A stretch of 64,000 nt of DNA from Morococcus cerebrosus (GTDB taxonomy: Bacteria; Pseudomonadota; Gammaproteobacteria; Burkholderiales; Neisseriaceae), in the NCBI RefSeq assembly GCF_022749515.1, contig NZ_CP094242.1, positions 2,108,001-2,172,000 on the forward strand, read 5' to 3'. The position numbers and the translations under genes are program-made. Every line of letters starts with the position of its first letter. Positions within the stretch are counted from its first letter, which is position 1. Below, piece after piece: positions 8,524 to 16,193 of the stretch. Below the pieces are notes generated by a model that was given only the letters and a program-made list of their open reading frames with translations, was not told the DNA's origin and did no database searches.

Positions 8524-8555
8524 CAACGCAATATCGCTGCATTCCGTATAAACAA

Positions 8556-8602
8556 AGAGGTCGTCTGAAAACCCGAAATCCGGTTTTTCAGACGACCTTT
8601 TT
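8556..8602 (+). terminator. Inverted DUS pair upstream of IS30 copy 1
   Basis: AGAGGTCGTCTGAAAACCCG faces TTTTTCAGACGACCTTTTT. There is no gene immediately upstream on the plus strand. Confidence 0.55.
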
Positions 8603-8703
8603 CTATTCAAACAGGGAAACCGTTTGCCTGAAGCCCGTTTATGTTTCGGGCTGTTTCAGACGACGGCGGATTCGCATTTGAAGTGCAACTTTCCATAACA
8701 GAA

Positions 8704-8734
8704 AAAGGCCAGTATGCGGTAGCATACGGCCTTT
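8704..8734. terminator. Leader hairpin of IS30 copy 1
   Basis: AAAGGCC-A-GTATGC, loop GGTA, then GCATACGGCCTTT: a near-perfect stem between the left inverted repeat and the transposase start. It is flanked by A and T runs and can act as a terminator for transcription entering from outside. The same hairpin is in copy 2 and is broken in copy 3. Confidence 0.7.
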
Positions 8735-8752
8735 CCTGCAAGAAAGATTGCC

Positions 8753-9730
8753 ATGAGCTACACACAACTGACCCAAGACGAACGATACCATATCCAATAC
8801 CTGTCCCGCTACTGCACCGTCGCCGAAATCGCCAAACAACTTAACCGCCACAAAAGCACCATCAGCCGCGAAATCAAGCGGCACTGCATCCAAGGACAGC
8901 AATACAGCGCCGATAAAGCCCAACGGCAAAGCCGGCTGACCAAACAGCACCGGCGAAAACCCTATAAGCTCGATTCGCAGCTGGTTCAACACATCGACAC
9001 CCTTATCCGCCGCAAACTCAGTCCCGAACAAGTATGTGCCTACCTGCATAAACACCACGGTATCACACTCCATCACAGCACCGTTTACCGCTACCTCCGC
9101 CAAGACAAAAGCAACGGCGGCACTTTGTGGCAACATCTCAGAATATGCAGCAAACCCTACCGAAAACGCTACGGCAGCACATGGACCAGAGGCAAAGTGC
9201 CCGACCGCGTCGGCATAGAAAACCGACCTGCTATCGTCGACCGGAAAACTCGCATCGGCGATTGGGAGGCCGACACCATCGTCGGCAAAAATCAGAAAAG
9301 CGCGTTATTGACCTTGGTCGAACGCACTACCCGCTACACCATCATCTGCAAATTAAAGAACTTAAAAGCCGAAGACACTGCCCGGGCGGCCATTAGGGTA
9401 TTAAAGGCATATAAAGCCAGAGTCCACACCATTACCATGGATAACGGCAAAGAGTTCTACCAACACACCAAAATAGCCAAAGCATTGAAGGCGAAAACCT
9501 ATTTTTGCCGCCCTTACCATTCTTGGGAGAAAGGGCTGAATGAGAACACCAACGGACTCATCCGACAATATTTCCCCAAACAAACCGATTTCCGAAACAT
9601 CAGCGATCGGGAGATACGCAGGGTTCAAGATGAGTTGAACCACCGGCCAAGAAAAACACTTGGCTACGAAACGCCAAGTGTTTTATTCTTAAATCTGTTC
9701 CAACCACTGGTACCCTGGTGTTGCACTTGA
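8753..9730 (+). CDS. IS30-family transposase, copy 1
   Basis: 325 residues. The N-terminal helix-turn-helix (LTQDERYHIQYLSRYCTVAEIAKQLNRHKSTISREIKRH) is followed by the DDE domain: D in GDWEADTIVG, D in TMDNGKEF and E in NENTNGLIRQYF. The frame is intact. It differs from copies 2 and 3 at a few residues near the N-terminus. It reads four codons further because a TAG near the end has become TGG. Confidence 0.95.
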   Translation: MSYTQLTQDERYHIQYLSRYCTVAEIAKQLNRHKSTISREIKRHCIQGQQYSADKAQRQSRLTKQHRRKPYKLDSQLVQHIDTLIRRKLSPEQVCAYLHKHHGITLHHSTVYRYLRQDKSNGGTLWQHLRICSKPYRKRYGSTWTRGKVPDRVGIENRPAIVDRKTRIGDWEADTIVGKNQKSALLTLVERTTRYTIICKLKNLKAEDTARAAIRVLKAYKARVHTITMDNGKEFYQHTKIAKALKAKTYFCRPYHSWEKGLNENTNGLIRQYFPKQTDFRNISDREIRRVQDELNHRPRKTLGYETPSVLFLNLFQPLVPWCCT

Positions 9731-9768
9731 AATCCGAATCCAAGGACCTCCCCTTTTCTGTTCGCCGG

Positions 9769-10590
9769 TTAAATACCGCGCAGCAATTCGTTGACGCTGG
9801 TTTTGGCGCGGGTTTGCGCGTCTACGCGTTTGACGATAACGGCGCAGTAGAGGCTGTGGCTGCCGTCTTTGGAAGGCATGCTGCCGGACACGACAACCGA
9901 GCCTGCCGGTACGCGGCCTTGGTAGATTTCGCCGGTAGTGCGGTCAAAGATTTTAGTAGATTGTCCGATGAACACGCCCATAGAAATCACGCTGCCTTCT
10001 TCGACAATCACGCCTTCGACGATTTCGGAACGCGCACCGATGAAGCAGTTGTCTTCAATGATGGTTGGGCTGGCTTGCAGGGGTTCGAGTACGCCGCCGA
10101 TGCCGACGCCGCCGCTCAAGTGGACATTTTTACCGATTTGGGCGCAAGAACCGACAGTCGCCCAAGTATCGACCATCGCGCCTTCGTCAACGTATGCGCC
10201 GATGTTGACATAAGACGGCATCAATACGACGTTTTTAGCAACAAAGCTGCCGCGGCGCGCAACGGCACCGGGTACGGCGCGGAAACCGGCGGCGCGGAAT
10301 TCGTCTTCAGACCAGTCGGCAAACTTGGTCGGCACTTTGTCGAAGTATTTGTTTACGCCGTCGTTGAGGACTTCGTTGTCTTGGATGCGGAACGACAACA
10401 ACACGGCTTTTTTCGCCCATTCGTTGACTTTCCATTCGCCCACGCCCAAGCGTTCGGCGACGCGCAATTTGCCTGAATCGAGTTGGCGGATGGTTTCCAA
10501 CACGGCTTCTTTGACTTCGGGGGTAACGGTGGTCGGGGTGATGTCCGCACGGTTTTCAAAGGCGGTTTCAATGATGTTTTGCAAAGACAT
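9769..10590 (-). CDS. dapD: Tetrahydrodipicolinate N-succinyltransferase
   Basis: DapD succinylates tetrahydrodipicolinate in the succinylase branch of lysine/meso-diaminopimelate synthesis. It has 273 residues. The middle carries the left-handed beta-helix hexapeptide repeats ([27 protein letters not shown]), and the C-terminus [15 protein letters not shown] is characteristic. The start [14 protein letters not shown] at 10590 follows AAGGAA; 25 upstream in-frame codons belong to the leader and contain a DUS. The stop lies 24 bases from the IS30 end, so the gene is intact. Confidence 0.96.
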   Translation of the reverse strand: MSLQNIIETAFENRADITPTTVTPEVKEAVLETIRQLDSGKLRVAERLGVGEWKVNEWAKKAVLLSFRIQDNEVLNDGVNKYFDKVPTKFADWSEDEFRAAGFRAVPGAVARRGSFVAKNVVLMPSYVNIGAYVDEGAMVDTWATVGSCAQIGKNVHLSGGVGIGGVLEPLQASPTIIEDNCFIGARSEIVEGVIVEEGSVISMGVFIGQSTKIFDRTTGEIYQGRVPAGSVVVSGSMPSKDGSHSLYCAVIVKRVDAQTRAKTSVNELLRGI

Positions 10591-10691
10591 GGGGATTCCT
10601 TTTGAAGAGGGTAAAAGGTCGTCTGAAAAATTCGGATGACCTGCAAACAGGCGGTATTTTGCCATGTAAACGCTTTGCCGTCAGCTTTTGC

Positions 10692-10731
10692 AAAGGTCGT
10701 CTGAAAGGTGTTTTACTGTTTCAGACGACCT
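10692..10731. terminator. Inverted DUS pair upstream of dapD
   Basis: AAAGGTCGTCTGAAAGG faces TTTCAGACGACCT. It lies between divergent genes, so its role as a terminator is doubtful and it may simply be an uptake-sequence pair. Confidence 0.45.
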
Positions 10732-10746
10732 CCAAGATTGCTATGA

Positions 10747-10816
10747 TATAGTGGCTTGACTTTAAACCGGTACGGCATTGCCTCGCCTTGTCCTGATTTA
10801 AAGTTAATCCACCATA
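10747..10816. repeat. Correia element, internally deleted 70-bp form
   Basis: Starts TATAGTGGCTTGACTTTAAA and ends TTTAAAGTTAATCCACCATA. Only GTACGGCATTGCCTCGCCTTGTCC remains of the core. Both ends are mutated (TGGCTTGA and CCACCATA). It lies 33 bases upstream of the glnE start and contains TTGACT, which could serve as a -35 box. Confidence 0.8.
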
Positions 10817-10849
10817 CCATTCCCGTCATCCTTCCAAACGGAATCCGAA

Positions 10850-13540
10850 ATGTCCGACAACCGCCTCGACACCGCCCGCCGCCATTCCCTGTTCCTCGCC
10901 CGCCAGCTCGACAACGGCAAACTCAAGCCCGAAATTTTCCTGCCCATGTTGGACAAGGTTTTAACCGAAGCGGATTTCCAAGCCTTTGCCGATTGGGACC
11001 AAATCCGCGCGGAAGAAAACGATGAAGAATTGGCGCGGCAGTTGCGCGAGTTGCGCCGTTATGCGGTGTCGCAGATTATCGTGCGCGATATAAACCGTAT
11101 CAGCGATTTGCACGAAGTTACCCGCACGATTACGCTGTTTGCCGATTTTGCCGTCAATACCGCGCTGGATTTCGCCTACGCCTATTATCGGGACATGTAC
11201 GGCACGCCGATCGGGCGTTATACCAAATCGCCGCAGCATTTGAGCGTGGTGGCGATGGGCAAGGCGGGCGGCTATGAGTTGAACGTGTCTTCCGACATCG
11301 ATTTGATTTTCATCTATCCCGAATCTGGCGACACCGACGGCAGGCGCGAACGGGGCAATCAGGAGTTTTTCACCAAAGTCGGACAAAAACTGATTGCGCT
11401 GCTGAACGACATCACCGCCGACGGGCAGGTGTTCCGCGTCGATATGCGGCTGCGGCCGGACGGCGATTCGGGCGCGCTGGTGTTGAGTGAAACCGCGCTG
11501 GAGCAATACCTGATTACGCAGGGGCGCGAATGGGAGCGCTATGCGTGGTGCAAAGGCCGCGTGGTTACGCCGTATCCGAACGACATCAAAGCACTGGTGC
11601 GCCCCTTTGTGTTCCGCAAATATCTGGATTACAGCGCGTATGAAGCAATGCGGAACCTGCACCGCCAAATCCGCAGCGAAGTCAGCAAAAAAGGCATGGC
11701 GGACAACATCAAACTCGGCGCGGGCGGCATCCGTGAAGTCGAATTTATCGCCCAAATTTTCCAAATGATACGCGGCGGCCAAATGCGCGCGCTGCAACTG
11801 AAAGGCACACAGGAAACGCTGAAGAAACTTGCCGAGCTGGGCATCATGCCGTCTGAAAACGTTGAAACCCTGCTTGCCGCCTACCGCTTCCTGCGCGACG
11901 TTGAACACCGCCTGCAATACTGGGATGACCAACAAACCCAAACCCTGCCCTCCTCGCCCGAACAGCAGCAACTGCTCGCCGAAAGCATGGGTTTCGACAG
12001 CTACGCCGCCTTTTCAGACGACCTCAACGCCCACCGCGCCAAGGTCAATCAGTTGTTCAACGAGATTTTGAGCGAACCCGAAGAGCAAACGCAAGACAAC
12101 AGCGAATGGCAATGGGCATGGCAGGAAAAACCCGACGAAGAAGAACGGCAAGGTCGTCTGAAAGAACACGGGTTCGATGCCGAAACCATCGCCGCAAGGC
12201 TCGACCAAATCCGCAACGGTCATAAATACCGCCACCTTTCCGCCCACGCCCAGCCGCGTTTTGACGCCATTGTGCCGCTGTTCGTACAGGCGGCGGCCGA
12301 GCAAAACAACCCGACCGATACGCTGATGCGGCTGTTTGACTTCCTCGAAAACATCAGCCGCCGATCCGCCTATCTCGCCTTCCTCAACGAACATCCGCAG
12401 ACCTTGGCGCAGCTGGCGCAGATTATGAGCCAAAGCTCATGGGTGGCGGCGTATCTGAGCAAATATCCGATTCTGTTGGACGAACTCATCAGCGCGCAGC
12501 TTTTGGATACCGCGTTCGACTGGCAAGCCCTCGCCGCCGCCCTTTCAGACGACCTCAAAGCCTGCGGCGGCGACACCGAAGCGCAAATGGACACCCTGCG
12601 CCGCTTCCAACACGCCCAAGTCTTCCGCCTCGCCGTCCAAGACCTCGCCGGACTGTGGACGGTAGAATCCCTCTCCGACCAACTCTCCGCCCTCGCCGAC
12701 ACCATCCTCGCCGCCGCCCTGCCGTGCGCGTGGGCGGACATGCCCAAAAAACACCGCGACACCCCGCAATTCGCCGTCGTCGGCTACGGCAAACTCGGCG
12801 GCAAAGAACTCGGCTACGCCTCCGACCTCGACCTCGTCTACCTCTACGACGATCCCCATCCCGACGCAGGCGACGTATACAGCCGCCTTGCCCGCCGCCT
12901 GACCAACTGGCTTTCCGCCGCCACCGGCGCAGGCAGCCTCTACGAAACCGACCTGCGCCTACGCCCCAACGGCGACGCCGGCTTCCTCGCCCACAGCATC
13001 GCCGCCTTCGAAAAATACCAGCGCGAAAACGCCTGGACGTGGGAACACCAGTCCCTCACCCGCGCCCGCTTCATCTGCGGCACACCCGAAATTCAGACGG
13101 CCTTCGACCGCATCCGCACCGAAATCCTCACCGCCGAGCGCGACCAAACCGCCTTGGCAGGCGAAATCATCGAAATGCGCGAAAAAATGTTCCCCACCCA
13201 TCCGCCTGCCGACAGCAACGTCAAATACGCGCGCGGCGGCGTGGTCGACGTCGAATTTATCGTCCAATACCTCATCCTTGCCCATGCCCGAAAATATCCG
13301 CAACTCCTCGACAACTACGGCAACATCGCCCTCTTGAACATCGCCGCCGACTGCGGCCTCATCGACAAAACCCTCGCCGAACAAAGCCGCACCGCCTACC
13401 GCTTCTACCGCCAGCAGCAACACAACACCAAACTGCGCGACGCGGAAAAAACCGAAGTAACCGACGAATTGCTGGCACATTACGGCAATGTCAGGAAATT
13501 GTGGCGGGAAGTGTTCGGGGCAGAAGTGAAGTTCGGATAA
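10850..13540 (+). CDS. glnE: Glutamine synthetase adenylyltransferase/deadenylase
   Basis: An 896-residue bifunctional enzyme that adenylylates and deadenylylates glutamine synthetase according to nitrogen status. Two nucleotidyltransferase domains are visible. The N-terminal deadenylylase has GKAGGYELNVSSDIDLIFIY around residues 135-155. The C-terminal adenylylase has GKLGGKELGYASDLDLVYLY around 645-665. Each is followed by its helical domain. DUS copies are embedded in the coding region and are read as AFSDDLNAH, QGRLKEHG and ALSDDLKAC; a meningococcal-type DUS is at 11846. Confidence 0.96.
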   Translation: MSDNRLDTARRHSLFLARQLDNGKLKPEIFLPMLDKVLTEADFQAFADWDQIRAEENDEELARQLRELRRYAVSQIIVRDINRISDLHEVTRTITLFADFAVNTALDFAYAYYRDMYGTPIGRYTKSPQHLSVVAMGKAGGYELNVSSDIDLIFIYPESGDTDGRRERGNQEFFTKVGQKLIALLNDITADGQVFRVDMRLRPDGDSGALVLSETALEQYLITQGREWERYAWCKGRVVTPYPNDIKALVRPFVFRKYLDYSAYEAMRNLHRQIRSEVSKKGMADNIKLGAGGIREVEFIAQIFQMIRGGQMRALQLKGTQETLKKLAELGIMPSENVETLLAAYRFLRDVEHRLQYWDDQQTQTLPSSPEQQQLLAESMGFDSYAAFSDDLNAHRAKVNQLFNEILSEPEEQTQDNSEWQWAWQEKPDEEERQGRLKEHGFDAETIAARLDQIRNGHKYRHLSAHAQPRFDAIVPLFVQAAAEQNNPTDTLMRLFDFLENISRRSAYLAFLNEHPQTLAQLAQIMSQSSWVAAYLSKYPILLDELISAQLLDTAFDWQALAAALSDDLKACGGDTEAQMDTLRRFQHAQVFRLAVQDLAGLWTVESLSDQLSALADTILAAALPCAWADMPKKHRDTPQFAVVGYGKLGGKELGYASDLDLVYLYDDPHPDAGDVYSRLARRLTNWLSAATGAGSLYETDLRLRPNGDAGFLAHSIAAFEKYQRENAWTWEHQSLTRARFICGTPEIQTAFDRIRTEILTAERDQTALAGEIIEMREKMFPTHPPADSNVKYARGGVVDVEFIVQYLILAHARKYPQLLDNYGNIALLNIAADCGLIDKTLAEQSRTAYRFYRQQQHNTKLRDAEKTEVTDELLAHYGNVRKLWREVFGAEVKFG
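11846..11857 (+). other. Meningococcal-dialect DUS inside glnE
   Basis: ATGCCGTCTGAA, followed by AA, read in frame as Met-Pro-Ser-Glu. It is the second of only two copies of this dialect that I noticed in the window. Confidence 0.7.
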
Positions 13541-13630
13541 GCAGGCGGACGTATTCAGCGTCAAAAGCTGCACGGCAACACAATTTACCGCCACAGCAAA
13601 CGCACTCTAAACATATAAGGAAAACCAACC

Positions 13631-14143
13631 ATGAAGAAAATGGCACTGTTTTTAACGGTTTTACTGTCGTCGGCAGCAGCCAAAGCCGCTGATTACTTTT
13701 TGCCTCATACCGAATGCGATGGCTCTGCAAACGTTCGTGTTGCTCCTGATACACGCAGCAAAATCATGACGGTACTGAATTATGAAAGCAGAAAACACAA
13801 AATACTCAGGAAACAGGGTAAATGGTTTCATATTCAATTAGATGGAATCCGTACAGGCTACGTCCATCAAAGCCAAGGTTTTATCGTGCACAATTATGTT
13901 GTCGCCAGCCCTGACGGATCGGCAAACGTCCGTAACAACAGCTACCCCGAAGAACCGATCAGCCAAGGCGAAATCATCAAAACACTCCCAAACGGAACGC
14001 GTGTACAGATTGCCCCAACTTTCAGAAAAGGCGACTGGTTGTGGTACAGCAATCAGGGGGCTTACACAGAAAAAAACGAAGACGGTAACAATGTATCAAT
14101 TCAAGGATATATCCACAAAAGCCAGCTAAAACGTATAGATTAA
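13631..14143 (+). CDS. Exported protein with two bacterial SH3-like domains
   Basis: 170 residues. The N-terminal 19 form a signal peptide (MKKMALFLTVLLSSAAAKA-AD). Two SH3_3-type repeats follow: ECDGSANVRVAPDTRSKIMTVL...GKWFHIQLDGIRTGYVHQSQGF, then SPDGSANVRNNSYP...KGDWLWYSNQGAY...IQGYIHKSQL. Such domains usually bind cell-wall peptides or proteins in the periplasm. It starts 90 bases after glnE with an AAGGAAAA ribosome site and is probably unrelated in function to glnE. The ligand is unknown. Confidence 0.8.
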   Translation: MKKMALFLTVLLSSAAAKAADYFLPHTECDGSANVRVAPDTRSKIMTVLNYESRKHKILRKQGKWFHIQLDGIRTGYVHQSQGFIVHNYVVASPDGSANVRNNSYPEEPISQGEIIKTLPNGTRVQIAPTFRKGDWLWYSNQGAYTEKNEDGNNVSIQGYIHKSQLKRID

Positions 14144-14209
14144 TCGTTCCACTCGCGACAATCAGCCGTAGTATGAGCATCATCCGAGTTACTCTGCCCA
14201 TAACAGAGC

Positions 14210-14254
14210 AAAAGGTCGTCTGAAAACCCGATGTAGGTTTTCAGACGACCTTTT
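14210..14254. terminator. Inverted DUS pair between SH3 gene and pgi
   Basis: AAAAGGTCGTCTGAAAACCCGAT faces GGTTTTCAGACGACCTTTT. It separates convergent genes and ends 14 bases before the pgi stop codon. Confidence 0.75.
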
Positions 14255-14267
14255 ATGTTTGAACTGC

Positions 14268-15896
14268 CTATCGGTTTTGGCTGGCGCGGTAGAAGGCGAT
14301 GAGGCCGTTGGTGGAGCTGTCGTGCTGCGGGTTGCCGCGTTCGAGTTCGGGTTCGATGGTTTTGGCGAGTTCTTTGCCGTATTCGACGCCCCATTGGTCG
14401 AAGGGGTTGATGCCCCAAACCGCGCCTTGGACGAAGGTGCGGTGTTCGTATGCCGCCATGAGCATGCCGAGGCGGCGGGGGTCGGTGGCGCTGAGGAGGA
14501 GGCTGTTGCTCGGGCGGTTGCCGGGGAATTCTTTTTGCGGGGCGAGGCGTTCGCGTTCGGCTTCGGGCAGGTCGGCAAGCTCGGCGCGGGCTTCTTCGAG
14601 GGTTTTGCCTTTCATCAGGGCTTCGGCTTGGGCGAAGGCGTTGGCGACGGTGAAGCGGTGTTGGCGGTTGATGCCGTAGGCGGTGGTCATGGGGACGATG
14701 AAGTCGCAGGGGATGAGCCGTGTGCCTTGGTGGAGGAGTTGGAAATAGGCGTGCTGGCAGTTGACGCCTTCTTCGCCGAAGACGATGCCGCCTGTGGTGT
14801 GAGGGACGGGACGGCCGTCGGCAGTGCGGTTTTTGCCGAGGCTTTCCATGTCGAGCTGGTTGAGCCACGAGGGGAGGTGGCGCAGGTTGTGGCTGTATGG
14901 GACGGCGGTTTGTCCGTCGGCGTGCTGGAAGTTGTTGTACCAGATGCTGATGAGCGCCATGAGGACGGGGATGTTGCGGCGGTAGGGGGTTTGGAAGAAG
15001 TGGGTGTCCATGGCGTGCGCGCCGGCGAGGAGTTCGCGGAAGCGGTCTGTGCTGACGGCGACCATGACGGGCAGGCCGATGGTTGACCAGACGGAATAGC
15101 GTCCGCCGACCCAGTCGAACATGGCGAAGACGTTGTCGGGTGCGATGCCGAAGTTTCGGGCGGCGGCAACGTCGGAGGAAATGGCGCAGAAGTGGCGGTA
15201 GATGCCGGATTCGGGCAAACCTGCATCCCGATACCATGCGCGGGCGGCGTAGGCGTTGAGCAGGGTTTCGGGCGTGCGGAAGGATTTGCTGGCGATGCTG
15301 AATACGGTGGTTTCGGGTTTGAGGTGGGCGAGTGTGCGGCTGATGTCGGCGTCGTCTGAATTGCTGACGAAGTGGACGCGGATGTTTTGGCGGTAGGCTT
15401 TGAGGGCTTCTACGCACATTCTGGGGCCGAGGTCGGAGCCGCCTATGCCGATGTGGACGAAGTCGGTGATGGGTTTGTCGGTGATGCCTCTGTGGCTGCC
15501 GTTGTTGAGTGATTCGGCGAAGGCGAGGGCGCGGTCGAGTTCGCGGTGGATTTTGGGGAGGATGTTTTCGCCGTCAACGTAAACGGGCGCGGCGTCGGGC
15601 GGCAGGCGCAAGGCGGTATGGAGGACGGCGCGGTGTTCGCTGAGGTTGATTTTTTCGCCGTTTTGCATGGCGTGCATTTGTCCGGCTAGGGGCGAGGCTT
15701 CGGCAAGGCGGCACAAAAGTTGCAAAGTGTCTTCGCCGAGGCGGTTTTTGCTGTAATCGAAGAGGAGGCCGTCGAGGGTTTCGTGCATATTGCCGAAGCG
15801 GTCGGGTTCGGCGGCGAAGCGGTCGCGCAGGTGGAGGTGTTGTGTGTCGAGCCGGTGTTGTTCAAGGGCTTGCCATGCTTCGGTAAATGCGGTCAT
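14268..15896 (-). CDS. pgi: Glucose-6-phosphate isomerase
   Basis: 542 residues. It interconverts glucose-6-phosphate and fructose-6-phosphate. Both PGI signatures are present: DWVGGRYSVWSTIGLP and FDQWGVEYGKELAKTIEPEL. GIGGSDLGPRM is the sugar-phosphate loop. The ATG at 15896 is preceded by AAGGAAAC. It is divergent from a LacI-type sugar regulator, and the shared 297-base gap carries regulatory-looking palindromes. Confidence 0.97.
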   Translation of the reverse strand: MTAFTEAWQALEQHRLDTQHLHLRDRFAAEPDRFGNMHETLDGLLFDYSKNRLGEDTLQLLCRLAEASPLAGQMHAMQNGEKINLSEHRAVLHTALRLPPDAAPVYVDGENILPKIHRELDRALAFAESLNNGSHRGITDKPITDFVHIGIGGSDLGPRMCVEALKAYRQNIRVHFVSNSDDADISRTLAHLKPETTVFSIASKSFRTPETLLNAYAARAWYRDAGLPESGIYRHFCAISSDVAAARNFGIAPDNVFAMFDWVGGRYSVWSTIGLPVMVAVSTDRFRELLAGAHAMDTHFFQTPYRRNIPVLMALISIWYNNFQHADGQTAVPYSHNLRHLPSWLNQLDMESLGKNRTADGRPVPHTTGGIVFGEEGVNCQHAYFQLLHQGTRLIPCDFIVPMTTAYGINRQHRFTVANAFAQAEALMKGKTLEEARAELADLPEAERERLAPQKEFPGNRPSNSLLLSATDPRRLGMLMAAYEHRTFVQGAVWGINPFDQWGVEYGKELAKTIEPELERGNPQHDSSTNGLIAFYRASQNR

Positions 15897-16050
15897 CGGG
15901 TTTCCTTCGGGATTGGGTTCGCTCCGCTCATTTGGCGGGATGTGATTTAGTTATAGATTGTACCGCGGCTGATTGGTTCGCTACTTAATGATTTTTTTGT
16001 AGTTTAATGTAGTTTAACAAGACGGCGCGGGTTTGCCGGATACGGGTAAG

Positions 16051-16068
16051 CAATTCAGTTAAGAATTG
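16051..16068. promoter_or_regulatory. Palindromic operator candidate, pgi-lacI gap
   Basis: CAATTC-N6-GAATTG is a perfect inverted repeat in the gap between pgi and the LacI-type gene. It may be bound by the adjacent repressor, but no footprint evidence exists in the sequence itself. Confidence 0.4.
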
Positions 16069-16091
16069 TATGCAATATGCAAATGATGTGC

Positions 16092-16105
16092 TTGATTTTC
16101 ATCAA
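16092..16105. promoter_or_regulatory. FNR-type binding site
   Basis: TTGAT-TTTC-ATCAA is an exact match to the FNR consensus TTGAT-N4-ATCAA. Its centre lies about 28 bases before a weak TATGAC -10-like box at 16125-16130, close to class II activator spacing for the LacI-type gene. Confidence 0.6.
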
Positions 16106-16126
16106 AGTTTTTTAAAATTTTCAGTA

Positions 16127-16140
16127 TGACACCGATGTCA
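16127..16140. promoter_or_regulatory. TGACA-N4-TGTCA palindrome upstream of the LacI-type gene
   Basis: TGACACCGATGTCA is an inverted repeat about 53 bases before the start codon. It overlaps the probable promoter and could be a second operator. Confidence 0.35.
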
Positions 16141-16193
16141 GGTGTGATATGCTTCGTAATCAAATGAAACAGGGATGAGGCGGGAGTCGTAAG

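Larger units (their letters stand above)
8665..9744 (+). mobile_element. IS30-family insertion sequence, copy 1 (1080 bp)
   Basis: The ends GGCGGATTCGCATTTGAAGT and (complement of the right end) CTTGGATTCGGATTTCAAGT form imperfect terminal inverted repeats. The 3-bp target duplication is GAC at 8662-8664 and 9745-9747. Joining the flanks restores TTTCAGACGACCT, a complete DUS, so the element entered an uptake sequence. It has the same length as copies 2 and 3. Confidence 0.9.

Noticed and set aside
10961-11971. Long minus-strand ORF (336 codons) inside glnE
   Set aside because: It is the antisense shadow of a GC-rich gene; its translation is low-complexity and matches no family, while the plus-strand frame has clear GlnE motifs.
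12439-13692. 417-codon plus-strand ORF overlapping the 3' end of glnE
   Set aside because: Arg/Pro-rich out-of-frame translation of glnE; shadow reading.
14140-15417. 425-codon ORF on the pgi strand in another frame
   Set aside because: Arg/Pro-rich shadow of pgi, which has both PGI signatures in its own frame.
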